11,755 nucleotides of DNA from Caldifarciminota bacterium 4484_18 (lineage in GTDB: Bacteria; Hydrothermota; UBA3073; NMUJ01). The DNA lies in contig NMUJ01000012.1 in assembly GCA_002256535.1 (NCBI GenBank), positions 1 through 11,755 on the forward strand, in the 5' to 3' direction. This document shows, piece after piece, positions 1 through 7,007 of the stretch; positions within the stretch are counted from its first letter, which is position 1; each line of letters starts with the position of its first letter. The notes under the pieces are model-generated. The model worked only from the letters and a program-made list of their open reading frames with translations, did not search any database and was not told the origin of the DNA. A program made the position numbers and the translations under genes.

Positions 1-54
1 AATAAAGTAGACGACCAAACCTACCACATTGTAAGTTATATATTTACAGGCCAC

Positions 55-72
55 GTCAACATGTGGGTTGAC
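55..72. repeat. Perfect 6-bp inverted repeat overlapping a -35 box
   Basis: GTCAAC at 55-60 and GTTGAC at 67-72 are perfect reverse complements separated by six bases. The right arm overlaps the TTGACA used as the putative -35 element of the downstream secreted-protein gene. The arrangement could be an operator, but with six-base arms chance is a real alternative. Confidence 0.3.
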
Positions 73-94
73 AATCTCCCTTTATTAATATTTT
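68..94 (+). promoter_or_regulatory. Putative promoter of the secreted-protein gene
   Basis: TTGACA at 68-73 is a perfect -35 consensus. TATTTT at 89-94 is a plausible -10 after a 15-base spacer, shorter than the usual 17. An alternative T/A-rich -10, TAATAT, lies at 86-91. Transcription would start near 101, giving a leader of about 40 bases that contains a strong ribosome binding site. The same TTGAC(A/C)/TATTTT pattern recurs at other intergenic starts in this window. Confidence 0.45.
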
Positions 95-131
95 CACTTG
101 TGGTATCCAATGTGTTTTGTTCTATTTAAGT

Positions 132-138
132 AGGAGGT
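132..138 (+). promoter_or_regulatory. Strong Shine-Dalgarno sequence, AGGAGGT
   Basis: A full-consensus AGGAGGT lies three to four bases before the ATG at 142 and fixes that start codon. It is the only perfect Shine-Dalgarno sequence in the window, which suggests the broken gene downstream was, or is, well translated at its 5' end. Confidence 0.7.
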
Positions 139-141
139 ACG

Positions 142-1386
142 ATGTGGTGGTTAATCTTCTCAATAACGTTTAGTGTGCACCCCATAAGCTCGACACCTAG
201 TAAGCTTCAAGTTTTACCAATACGTTCCATCAAACATCCACATACACCCAAAGGTATCATCGATACCGTCTACTTTGAGGATTTCGAGGATGGTGCCCCT
301 GGTTGGCAGCTAATCGACTACACAGATGTTGGCCCCAAATGGCATCCTGACACGTTTCATGCATATGGTGGTACAGGTAAATCGTGGTGGATGGGTGATC
401 CACAGATTGGTGGTTACCTGGATCATTGGTATCAGGTGTTGGATTCACCTGAACTGACATTACCTACAGGTACGATCTACCTTACATTCGTCATGCGTAG
501 GGGGATTGAGGAACCCCAAAGTTATCCACCATACGATGGCTGGGATGGCTGTAATGTTAGGATATCAACCGACGGCGGTAATACATGGACCGTTATAGAA
601 CCTGACTATCCCGAATATAATTGCAGCAGCCTATACAGTTTTGGTTACGAACATGGTGAAGGCCCTGGAGTGCCGGGTTGGGGTGGTTCATCACCTGGCT
701 TCGATTGGGAAGCTGTACAATTCAACCTTTCCGACTATGCAGAACAAACTGTGAAAATTCGCTGGGCATTTGCATCTGACCCTGCCTACTGTACAACGGA
801 TGATTCAACGCTATTTGGTTGGCAAATAGATAACATCGATATCGCCGGTGTGTTCTCAAGTAATGCCGAAGGTGACGATACGCTCGAGTTTACACGTGCA
901 TCACTCGTACCCGTGGCGGGGCAAATCTGGCACCTGGCGGAAGATCCCACTGCACCATCCCCCACACATATTATGAGCTGTGCCACCAACGGCACGTATC
1001 TGCCCAACCTCGTAGATGCGATGGTGAGCCCGTTCATACATCTACCTGAGGTAGAAGAGATCTATGCCACATTCTACCTCAAAGGCAATATGAACGATCA
1101 TGATCAGTTTCCCAACGTCGACTATTTCGCATTCCAGCTATCTCCCGACGGTACGCAATGGTTCTACATCAGTAACCCGAACGGCGATCCTGATGACATA
1201 AATTATGTCTACCTGCTAACGGATGCATCGGAATGGTTTTCATTCATCGAAGGTTATGGTGAAAGCTGGGATGAAGACATGGCAGTTTACGCGGGTGATA
1301 GCTTACAATTCCGTATCGTGGTGTACTCGGATGGGGATTATGTCCACCTTATGGGTTATATGCAACAGCGGGCGACCGGCTGGTGA
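142..1386 (+). CDS. Secreted protein, N-terminal fragment: signal peptide plus two jelly-roll/MAM-like domains
   Basis: This 414-residue 5' piece starts at an ATG with a consensus ribosome binding site. Residues 1-18 are hydrophobic and resemble an export signal, although there is little positive charge before the core. Two successive beta-sandwich segments follow. The first (about 43-235) opens with YFEDFEDGAPGWQ, contains STDGGNTW and ends with FGWQIDNIDI, a pattern seen in MAM-like and immune-inhibitor-A-type domains. The second (about 250-400) has a similar order of motifs (IWHL, then SPFIHLP, then YATFYLKG, then LSPDGTQW), suggesting tandem duplication. No protease motif such as HExxH is visible in this piece. 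The reading ends in RATGW just where the next frame takes over, so this is probably not the native C terminus. Confidence 0.75.
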   Translation: MWWLIFSITFSVHPISSTPSKLQVLPIRSIKHPHTPKGIIDTVYFEDFEDGAPGWQLIDYTDVGPKWHPDTFHAYGGTGKSWWMGDPQIGGYLDHWYQVLDSPELTLPTGTIYLTFVMRRGIEEPQSYPPYDGWDGCNVRISTDGGNTWTVIEPDYPEYNCSSLYSFGYEHGEGPGVPGWGGSSPGFDWEAVQFNLSDYAEQTVKIRWAFASDPAYCTTDDSTLFGWQIDNIDIAGVFSSNAEGDDTLEFTRASLVPVAGQIWHLAEDPTAPSPTHIMSCATNGTYLPNLVDAMVSPFIHLPEVEEIYATFYLKGNMNDHDQFPNVDYFAFQLSPDGTQWFYISNPNGDPDDINYVYLLTDASEWFSFIEGYGESWDEDMAVYAGDSLQFRIVVYSDGDYVHLMGYMQQRATGW

Positions 1387-2288
1387 CACTTAACTGGCAT
1401 CCACCGATACCTGGTACACCCGCTTTATTGGCCTATGACAACGAACCTCGTTATTATATCAACGATGCACAACCTTATGCGGTGAGGTTCACCCCCGAAA
1501 GTTATCCAGCTATGTTGATGCAGGCAATGGTCGACCTATACGGGTATCCCGCATTCTCGGGTACATACTCACTTTATGTATGGGACGACGACGGTGCCGA
1601 CGGTATGCCAGGTACGCAGTTGCTGCGGATAGATGGGTTAGTGGTTGAACACCCATACATAGGGTTTGAAACCATAGATCTTTCCCCGTATGGTATAGTG
1701 ATAGAAGATGGCGATTACTACATAGGTGTGGGTAACTTCATTCAAGGTGATCAAGGTATACTTGTTGATACATTTCCAGCTCAGGGTCGTAGTTACTGTT
1801 ACTATCAAGGGCAATGGTATCCCCTAACCGAAGCATACCCAACTGTCACAAATTTATTGATACGGTCGAAAGTCATCCAATACGAACCCGGTGCTGAGCC
1901 AGCTGATTCATTCCGTATCTATAGAAAAGAGGAAGCTGGCATATATTCACCTATCGCAACAATGGTTGATACCTTCTACCAAGATACTGATGTGGAGAAT
2001 GACCACACTTACTGGTATTACGTGACGGCATTCTTTGGTACGTCTGAAACCCCTCCAAGTAACGAAGTAGGTGCCACACCGTTCTCATTAACCACCGTAG
2101 ATATATGTTATGACGATGGTATACCTGATGGTGGCTACACCATCGGTAGTGGTAATTACATGGCGGTTAGGTTTACACCACCAGAGTATCCGGTAGGTAT
2201 CACCAAAATCCGTTATTATCTCACAAGCGGGCCTGGTAACTTCATCGGCTACATACGGGCTACCCGGTACACAACTATATCAAGCTAA
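1383..2288 (+). CDS. Secreted protein, middle fragment: duplicated AVRFTP repeat unit flanking a FnIII-like segment
   Basis: The open frame can begin at a GTG (1383-1385) overlapping the TGA of the previous fragment, but its sequence extends sensibly upstream of that codon. It is therefore better read as the continuation of the same protein after a frameshift. A unit beginning YDNEP with AVRFTP at residues 33-38 recurs at about 243-300, beginning YDDGIP with AVRFTP at 261-266. Between them lies a FnIII-like segment (about 170-233; FRIYRKE, then YWYYVTAF, then PPSNEV). The last eight or so residues are out of frame: the frame 1 continuation from 2266 gives GTQLYQANFIGATEGW and runs to 2421. 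Confidence 0.65.
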   Translation: MTLNWHPPIPGTPALLAYDNEPRYYINDAQPYAVRFTPESYPAMLMQAMVDLYGYPAFSGTYSLYVWDDDGADGMPGTQLLRIDGLVVEHPYIGFETIDLSPYGIVIEDGDYYIGVGNFIQGDQGILVDTFPAQGRSYCYYQGQWYPLTEAYPTVTNLLIRSKVIQYEPGAEPADSFRIYRKEEAGIYSPIATMVDTFYQDTDVENDHTYWYYVTAFFGTSETPPSNEVGATPFSLTTVDICYDDGIPDGGYTIGSGNYMAVRFTPPEYPVGITKIRYYLTSGPGNFIGYIRATRYTTISS

Positions 2289-2398
2289 CTTCATAGGTGC
2301 CACAGAGGGGTGGAACGAACACATACTTGATAGCATGCTCGTAATAACTGATGGCGACTTCTATGTGGGGTTGAGGGCACTCACCACCACACCACCAC

Positions 2399-2659
2399 TT
2401 GGTTTTATCAATAAAGTTAGCTAACTCGATCATAGGTGATTACGTTCACGCTACAGTCACCGTACCTGAAATGCAGGGTTTCGTCATCAAATTACACAAT
2501 ATCATGGGGCAGAAACTTCCTACCCCAGTGACGATCAGAAACATGGGCGACCACTACGACGTAACAATAGGGGTTGCCAATCTACCCACCGGCATATATT
2601 TTATTACGGTACGCTCTAACGATAGCTCAGTAACTACTAAGATAGTGAAATTACGTTGA
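2399..2659 (+). CDS. Secreted protein, C-terminal fragment: type-A (Por-like) sorting domain
   Basis: The nominal start is a TTG without a ribosome binding site, so this is almost certainly the 3' end of the upstream gene and not an independent one. The sequence matches the usual plan of a type IX secretion type-A sorting domain: a first strand after SIIGDYV, then VIKLHNIMGQKL, then VTIGVANLPTGIYFITV, ending VTTKIVKLR. In Bacteroidota this domain directs substrates through the type IX secretion system. Similar domains occur in proteins of several candidate phyla where the machinery is not established, so only export or surface attachment is suggested. No T9SS component is visible in the window. 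Confidence 0.7.
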   Translation: MVLSIKLANSIIGDYVHATVTVPEMQGFVIKLHNIMGQKLPTPVTIRNMGDHYDVTIGVANLPTGIYFITVRSNDSSVTTKIVKLR

Positions 2660-2673
2660 AACCCCTCATTTTC

Positions 2674-2718
2674 CCCTCCCCCCGGGATTCCCTCGTCCGA
2701 GGGGTCCCGGGGAGAGGG
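2674..2718. terminator. GC-rich near-perfect hairpin between convergent genes (possible bidirectional terminator or repeat element)
   Basis: The arms 2674-2695 and 2698-2718 are complementary over about 21 bases with one bulge and one or two mismatches around a loop of two to four bases. The stem contains CCCCGGGA opposite TCCCGGGG and CCCTCG opposite CGAGGG, far more GC-rich than the surroundings. It sits 15 bases after the stop of the secreted-protein gene and about 80 bases beyond the stop of the radical SAM gene on the other strand. No T-run follows on either strand, so a classical intrinsic terminator is not certain. A dispersed palindromic repeat is the alternative. Confidence 0.6.
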
Positions 2719-2798
2719 CATAATAGTTGAATCCTAATTCAGAGTCTCTAACATAAACCTATAATGATTGGTAGCTAATGTGGAATCCAGCTATGGTG

Positions 2799-4241
2799 TT
2801 AACCTTTGCTTAGATATTCACGTTCCCAGTATTCACGGGTTATCCTGTCGATAGCTTCACCATACTCAACCATCTTACGTCGATACTCTTCGTCACCCAC
2901 TATCGAATTGGCATCCTCGTCTATACCATGTGCACCTACTTCTTTTACAGCCCTAAATATAACATCATAATGGTCACGCATTGGACACTGACGTAATAGA
3001 TTGCCTGTCTTATCCGCAGGTTGCGCATATGCGTAGTTGCTCTGCCATTCACGTATACGACGGAACAGCTTCGAGTTTATCACCGTCTCAAGTGTACCAC
3101 CCTCTTCGTAAACTTTAACAATATTATGTGTCGAAAACGGTACAAACACACATGGAGTGACGTCTCCATCCCATGTGATATAGAAGTAACCACCTCCACG
3201 TGCTGCACATATGCAGCCATCGCTCGCTGTACCGCTGTTCCAAAAATCAGCAATGAAGATCTCGCGTTCACGTACTATCTGCCACTCACGTTTAAATAGC
3301 TCAAACCTCTTCTCCGGTGGTATAAGTAAATCTGGATCGTAATCCCTACCTATTGGCATGTAGTGGAATACCCACATGTATATTGCACCCTCTTGGTCAA
3401 AATAGTGATCCAAGAACTTCTCACTCACCACAACATCTGCATTGTATTTCGTAAGTGTGACTGATATACCAAACGGCACCCCATATTTACGTAGGTTGGC
3501 CATCCCCTCATGCGTCTTCTCGAATACTCCCTCACCTCTACGTTCGTCAGTCTCCTTTTTTAACCCCTCCACCGATATAGCCGGCGTTATATTGCCAAGT
3601 TCGGCTAACTTCTTTGCCATGAAATCGTTTATAAGCGTACCATTGGTGTACATCAGGAAGAAACAGTCATCATGCTTCTCTGCTATATCAAGGAAGCTTT
3701 TACCTTTATCTGCGTATAGGAGTGGTTCACCCCCCGATATAACGAAGAAGTTAGCACCCCACAAATCTTTCGCCTCCTGTATGATACGATCAAATACATC
3801 CCATGGTAACTTACGATACGGAGCATCCTTTGCATTGGCATAACATCCTTTACACCGTAGGTTACAATGTAAAGTAGGGCTTATCGTTATAAACATAGGT
3901 GGTTTAAACCCATACCTTTCAATAAATTCACGCCTCTTGTAGAAACCACCGAAGAACACATTACCAAGAAATACTGACAATAACCCACGTGCTGCACCAT
4001 GTGAGATATTACCGCGTTCGAAGGCACGATCGATGCTGCGTAGTAATGCCTTACCCAATACGTATTTATCTTCCTGCACCTTTAATAACCGGTTATCGGG
4101 GTTGGCTACTATAAGGTCATGGTGTATGCGTTCCTCCATCCTACGTAACAGGTACTTACGTAGAGGACGGTTGAATATGGCGAAATTGCCCAACCCTACC
4201 AGTGTTTTCACCTGCAATTTACGTACCACACTTACCTTCAT
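2799..4241 (-). CDS. Radical SAM enzyme with C-terminal SPASM-like cysteines
   Basis: This 480-residue cytoplasmic protein carries a radical SAM core. CNLRCKGC at residues 126-133 is the CX3CX2C site for the 4Fe-4S cluster that cleaves S-adenosylmethionine. SGGEPLL (169-175) is the SAM-binding glycine motif, and SVEG (223-226) is the following strand. About 115 residues precede the core, unusually long, basic at the start and possibly helical. The C-terminal part has C343 and C345 in DGCIC, C364 in DGDVTPCVF and C419 in RQCP, resembling a SPASM or Twitch auxiliary cluster site, although the spacing is not the textbook one. Relatives mature peptides or cofactors, but no precursor peptide or partner gene is visible here, so the substrate is unknown. 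The ATG is supported by an AAGGGGG ribosome binding site (4250-4256). The gene stands alone, divergent from the membrane cluster. Confidence 0.88.
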   Translation of the reverse strand: MKVSVVRKLQVKTLVGLGNFAIFNRPLRKYLLRRMEERIHHDLIVANPDNRLLKVQEDKYVLGKALLRSIDRAFERGNISHGAARGLLSVFLGNVFFGGFYKRREFIERYGFKPPMFITISPTLHCNLRCKGCYANAKDAPYRKLPWDVFDRIIQEAKDLWGANFFVISGGEPLLYADKGKSFLDIAEKHDDCFFLMYTNGTLINDFMAKKLAELGNITPAISVEGLKKETDERRGEGVFEKTHEGMANLRKYGVPFGISVTLTKYNADVVVSEKFLDHYFDQEGAIYMWVFHYMPIGRDYDPDLLIPPEKRFELFKREWQIVREREIFIADFWNSGTASDGCICAARGGGYFYITWDGDVTPCVFVPFSTHNIVKVYEEGGTLETVINSKLFRRIREWQSNYAYAQPADKTGNLLRQCPMRDHYDVIFRAVKEVGAHGIDEDANSIVGDEEYRRKMVEYGEAIDRITREYWEREYLSKG

Positions 4242-4259
4242 CTTTTGAACCCCCTTGCA

Positions 4260-4279
4260 AGCTTATTTAAAAATAAGCT
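4260..4279. repeat. Palindrome over the likely -10 box of the radical SAM gene (candidate operator)
   Basis: AGCTTATTT (4260-4268) and AAATAAGCT (4271-4279) are perfect 9-base inverted arms separated by AA. On the minus strand the palindrome covers the putative -10 TATTTT of the radical SAM gene and ends a few bases before its ribosome binding site. A dimeric repressor site is the simplest idea. As RNA it would form a weak hairpin near the 5' end of the transcript. Confidence 0.45.
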
Positions 4280-4296
4280 CCCCACCAAAGGGTCAA
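4270..4296 (-). promoter_or_regulatory. Putative promoter of the radical SAM gene
   Basis: On the minus strand TTGACC (complement of 4291-4296) is followed after 15 bases by TATTTT (complement of 4270-4275). Transcription would start near 4263, leaving a leader of about 20 bases that contains the AAGGGGG ribosome binding site. The -10 lies inside a 20-base palindrome. Confidence 0.45.
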
Positions 4297-4320
4297 GTAA
4301 CCCCACTATCCTAATAAGGG

Positions 4321-4348
4321 TTGACCGTCCTCACTGTAACAATATTTT
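4321..4348 (+). promoter_or_regulatory. Putative promoter of the four-gene membrane cluster
   Basis: TTGACC at 4321-4326 and TATTTT at 4343-4348 are spaced by 16 bases. The -10 ends six bases before the ATG at 4355, so transcription is predicted to begin at or next to the start codon. No properly spaced Shine-Dalgarno sequence is present (AGGA touches the ATG), consistent with a leaderless mRNA. Confidence 0.45.
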
Positions 4349-4354
4349 ACAGGA

Positions 4355-5530
4355 ATGCTAATCGCGATCCTTCTGTTAGTGGTTTCACAAGCAGGAGGTC
4401 AAGATACGCTTGCACCGTTTGCACCACCCACTAATATCATAGCAAAGGATGCACCCTGGGATGCAGGTAACAAAGTGATCATCACATGGCGTCCCTCCAT
4501 AGACAAAGATTCACTCGCTTACTACGAGATATGGCGTGCAACCCCACCGTTCACCAAATACGAACGTATCGGCATTATTGGTAGCACCGATTCACTCTAC
4601 GAGGATCATGCAATACTTGAGGATACAGTTGTAATCCACGAAGTTACACCTGGCAAGCAATACAGGTACAAGTTACGTGGTGTTACCCCTGATGGTAGAT
4701 TTACCATACTTAGCGAACCTTCAAATATAGCTATCCCACGCATACAGGCGTTTAATATCTACAGGCTCAATGTGTTAATCGCTTTCATCCTCTTCACAGC
4801 CTTGTTCCTTTATAGTATTGAAAGAAGCAAACGTGGGTTCAAATTCTTCATCCGCAGAATACCTGGGTTGGATGCACTCGATGAAGCAGTTGGTCGCGCC
4901 ACGGAGATGGGCAAACCCGTGTTGTATTCATCCGGCTTAAACCCCATCGATAGCATATCCACCATCGCATCAATGTGTATACTTGGTGAAGTTGCTCGCA
5001 AGATAGCACGCTACGAATCGCGCCTTATAGTACCGAATATCGATCCAATCGTGATGACCGTAGCACAGGAGGTTGTAAAAGAAGCATACCTTAGTGAAGG
5101 CAAACCTCACCTCTATCGTGAGGATGACGTATTCTTCTTGGCTGCACAACAGTTCCCATACGCTGCTGGTATCAGTGGGATTATGGTACGTGAACGTCCC
5201 GCCACGAATCTATTCATTGGCTACTTCTACGCTGAATCGCTGATACTTGCGGAAGCTGGTAATATGAGTGGCGCTATTCAGGTAGCAGCTACTGATGCGA
5301 TAATGCAGTTACCGTTCTTTGTTGCCGCATGTGATTACACAATCATAGGTGAGGAACTATACGCTGCAAGTGCGTATTTGTCAGGGCGTCCGGATCTTGT
5401 AGCTACGATCAAGACTGAGGATTGGTTCAAAATGATACTCCTTATACTTACGTACCTTGGTAGTATTATCGTACTCCTTACCAAGAGTAACCTATTCCTT
5501 ACCATCTTCAAAGTAACGGGTGGTTCATGA
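4355..5530 (+). CDS. FnIII-DUF6754 membrane protein, first gene of the cluster
   Basis: A 391-residue membrane protein. Residues 1-15 form a hydrophobic signal segment ending near QAGGQ. Residues 22-127 are a FnIII-like domain (ITWRPS, then YYEIWRA, then YRYKLRGVTPDGR, then SEPSNI). A membrane helix follows at about 136-154, a mostly soluble part at about 160-350, and a last membrane helix at about 357-376. The stretch IPGLDALDEAVGRATEMGKP, just after the first membrane helix, and the FnIII-membrane-soluble order match my recollection of DUF6754 proteins. If the signal is cleaved, FnIII faces outside and the conserved part is cytoplasmic. No catalytic motif is evident and function is unknown. 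Its last four bases (ATGA) overlap the next start, arguing for coupled translation. The start choice rests on the signal peptide and promoter position. Confidence 0.82.
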   Translation: MLIAILLLVVSQAGGQDTLAPFAPPTNIIAKDAPWDAGNKVIITWRPSIDKDSLAYYEIWRATPPFTKYERIGIIGSTDSLYEDHAILEDTVVIHEVTPGKQYRYKLRGVTPDGRFTILSEPSNIAIPRIQAFNIYRLNVLIAFILFTALFLYSIERSKRGFKFFIRRIPGLDALDEAVGRATEMGKPVLYSSGLNPIDSISTIASMCILGEVARKIARYESRLIVPNIDPIVMTVAQEVVKEAYLSEGKPHLYREDDVFFLAAQQFPYAAGISGIMVRERPATNLFIGYFYAESLILAEAGNMSGAIQVAATDAIMQLPFFVAACDYTIIGEELYAASAYLSGRPDLVATIKTEDWFKMILLILTYLGSIIVLLTKSNLFLTIFKVTGGS

Positions 5531-6159
5531 GACGTAGGGGCCCACTTACACTCGCTTTCATTGCAGGTGTCGCGATGATCATACAGTTTTTCTCCCCACA
5601 TCCTATACTCAGAACGGTATATACCGAAGCACTTAACTGGTACAGGATAATATCAGCGTTTACATTTATGTTGGGGCTTATTAGCCTCATGCGTTCACAT
5701 ATTACGAAAGTTACCCACAAACGTGCGGGTTGGGGCTATAGCATCGTCACAATTGTATCCTTCATAGTTATGACGATTCTTGGTTTCACTTATGGTACCG
5801 GTGCTGGTACACCATTTGATAAAATGTACGAATACGTCTATGCACCACTTGGTGCTACGGTTTTCTCGTTACTTGCATTCTACCTTGCATCAGCTTCGTT
5901 CCGTGCATTCAGAGCACGTAACATAGATGCTACGATCCTGCTGGTGGTTGCCATAATCATAATGTTGGGTCGTGTACCGGTAGGTTCGTTTATAAGGTGG
6001 GGTAGGTTCTCATTACCAGGGTTAGCTGAATGGATAATGGCATACCCCAACATGGCAGCACAGCGTGGTCTATTGATAGGTATAGCACTTGGTGCGATAT
6101 GTATGTCGCTCAAAATAATATTGGGGATAGAACGCAGTTACTTAGGTAGGGGTGGATAA
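5527..6159 (+). CDS. Polytopic membrane protein, second gene of the cluster
   Basis: A 210-residue integral membrane protein with about six hydrophobic helices (roughly residues 8-25, 40-57, 71-90, 107-127, 132-150 and 175-198) and basic ends (MRRR at the start, ERSYLGR at the finish). I recognise no family and see no transporter signature. The start codon lies inside the stop of the FnIII-DUF6754 gene (ATGA, 5527-5530), and its own TAA shares a base with the next ATG. Such coupling implies roughly equal synthesis and suggests a subunit of a complex with its neighbours. Charged residues within the membrane part (for example the R-rich loop SFRAFRARN) look like ordinary cytoplasmic connections. 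Confidence 0.8.
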   Translation: MRRRGPLTLAFIAGVAMIIQFFSPHPILRTVYTEALNWYRIISAFTFMLGLISLMRSHITKVTHKRAGWGYSIVTIVSFIVMTILGFTYGTGAGTPFDKMYEYVYAPLGATVFSLLAFYLASASFRAFRARNIDATILLVVAIIIMLGRVPVGSFIRWGRFSLPGLAEWIMAYPNMAAQRGLLIGIALGAICMSLKIILGIERSYLGRGG

Positions 6160-7007
6160 TGTGGCAGAAAGTATCGAGTCTCGACCGACGTTGGATCTAC
6201 TTAGGTGTGGCCATATGTGCAGCGTTACCATTGATACTTGAGTTCATCCTCCCGATACCAGCAACCCCACCCGTTAAACGGCTTTTCGATACAATAGATA
6301 ATATGCCGCCTGGCTATTTCATATTGCTATCGATGGATTTCGAACCCTCGACAATGCCCGAACTGCTACCGATGGCATATGCTATCGCACAGCATGCGCT
6401 ATCAAGGGGTATAAAAGTTGGTTTCATGACGCTCGCACCTGCAGGCCCCGGTATGATCGAGATCGTATTAGAGGATATCCGTAAAGCATATCCTGATCGT
6501 AAATACGGTGAAGATTACGTTAACCTTGGCTACAAACCGGGGCTCTCAGCTGTTATACTTGGTATAGGTGAAGATATCCATAGAGTATTCCCACGAGATG
6601 CATATGGTACATCACTTGAGGATATCCCGATGATGCGCGAGATTCATAACTACAAACAGATAGAGCTTGTCATATCACTAAGTGGTGCCGGTTATCCTGA
6701 CGCATGGATCCTCTACGCTAATGCACGCTATGGGCAAGCTGTAGCAACAGGTGCAACCGCAGTTATGGCACCCCTTTACTACGCATACCTGGCTACTGGT
6801 CAATTCGTTGGTATGCTTGGTGGGCTCAAAGGTGCTGCCGAATACGCAGAGCTCGTACGTAAGGTTGGTTACATGAGGATACCTGAGGTGCAACATCGTG
6901 TAGGGGTACAAATGTCGTCACAATCTTTCGTCCATATTTATATCGTGTTACTGATAATAGTTGGTAATATTGCTTTCTTCTTCATAAGACGTCAAAGGGG
7001 TAGGTAA
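6159..7007 (+). CDS. Bitopic membrane protein with large extracytoplasmic alpha/beta-like domain, third gene of the cluster
   Basis: A 282-residue protein with a membrane helix near residues 13-32 and another at about 254-276. Basic residues outside both helices (DRR at the start, RRQRGR at the end) place the termini in the cytoplasm and the middle 220 residues outside. The middle alternates predicted strands and helices (YFILLSMDFEP, then a helix, then IKVGFMTLAPAG, then VNLGYKPGLSAVILGIG, then IELVISLSGAGYPDAW, then AVATGATAVMAPLYYAYL). It therefore looks like a Rossmann-like or other alpha/beta fold instead of the beta-sandwiches common outside. No known catalytic motif is recognised. The start overlaps the preceding TAA by one base and is preceded by a GU-wobble ribosome binding site (TAGGGGTGG). 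Likely a partner of the two polytopic neighbours. Confidence 0.8.
   Translation: MWQKVSSLDRRWIYLGVAICAALPLILEFILPIPATPPVKRLFDTIDNMPPGYFILLSMDFEPSTMPELLPMAYAIAQHALSRGIKVGFMTLAPAGPGMIEIVLEDIRKAYPDRKYGEDYVNLGYKPGLSAVILGIGEDIHRVFPRDAYGTSLEDIPMMREIHNYKQIELVISLSGAGYPDAWILYANARYGQAVATGATAVMAPLYYAYLATGQFVGMLGGLKGAAEYAELVRKVGYMRIPEVQHRVGVQMSSQSFVHIYIVLLIIVGNIAFFFIRRQRGR

Larger units (their letters stand above)
1..129 (+). other. Upstream open frame without a start, possibly the tail of a preceding gene
   Basis: Frame 1 is open from the first base to a TAA at 127-129 (42 codons), so the end of a preceding gene cannot be excluded. The translation has no recognisable motif. An open stretch of this length is not rare by chance, and it overlaps a promoter-like sequence and an inverted repeat, so non-coding upstream DNA is the more likely reading. 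The other two forward frames hit stops within the first ten bases. Confidence 0.15.
142..2659 (+). pseudogene. Frameshifted gene for a secreted multi-domain beta-sandwich protein with type-A C-terminal sorting domain
   Basis: Read across three frame changes, this is one gene of about 840 codons: signal peptide, two MAM/jelly-roll-like domains, a repeat unit, a FnIII-like segment, a second repeat unit, and a Por-type C-terminal domain. The frames run 1, 3, 1, 2. Change one falls near 1360-1383: the downstream frame read upward gives GDRLVTLNW, which continues naturally past the TGA at 1384-1386. Change two is at 2263-2265: dropping one C of CCC restores IRATGTQLYQANF. That segment (2266-2421) ends at TAA 2422-2424. 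Change three falls near 2395-2425 and leads into the C-terminal domain. Expected role: an exported surface or secreted protein. Neighbouring genes are intact over more than 8 kb, so a real pseudogene is plausible, but assembly indels remain possible. Confidence 0.75.

Noticed and set aside
1360..1386. Programmed frameshift or stop-codon readthrough joining the first two fragments
   Set aside because: No slippery heptamer or downstream structure is obvious, and two more frame changes follow in the same gene, which makes mutation or sequence error more likely.
1384..1386. TGA as a sense codon (alternative genetic code)
   Set aside because: The downstream sequence is in a different frame, not in frame past TGA, and TGA ends the intact gene at 5530.
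3442..3843. Open frame on the + strand opposite the radical SAM gene
   Set aside because: Antisense to the conserved radical SAM core, no ribosome binding site and no recognisable domain.
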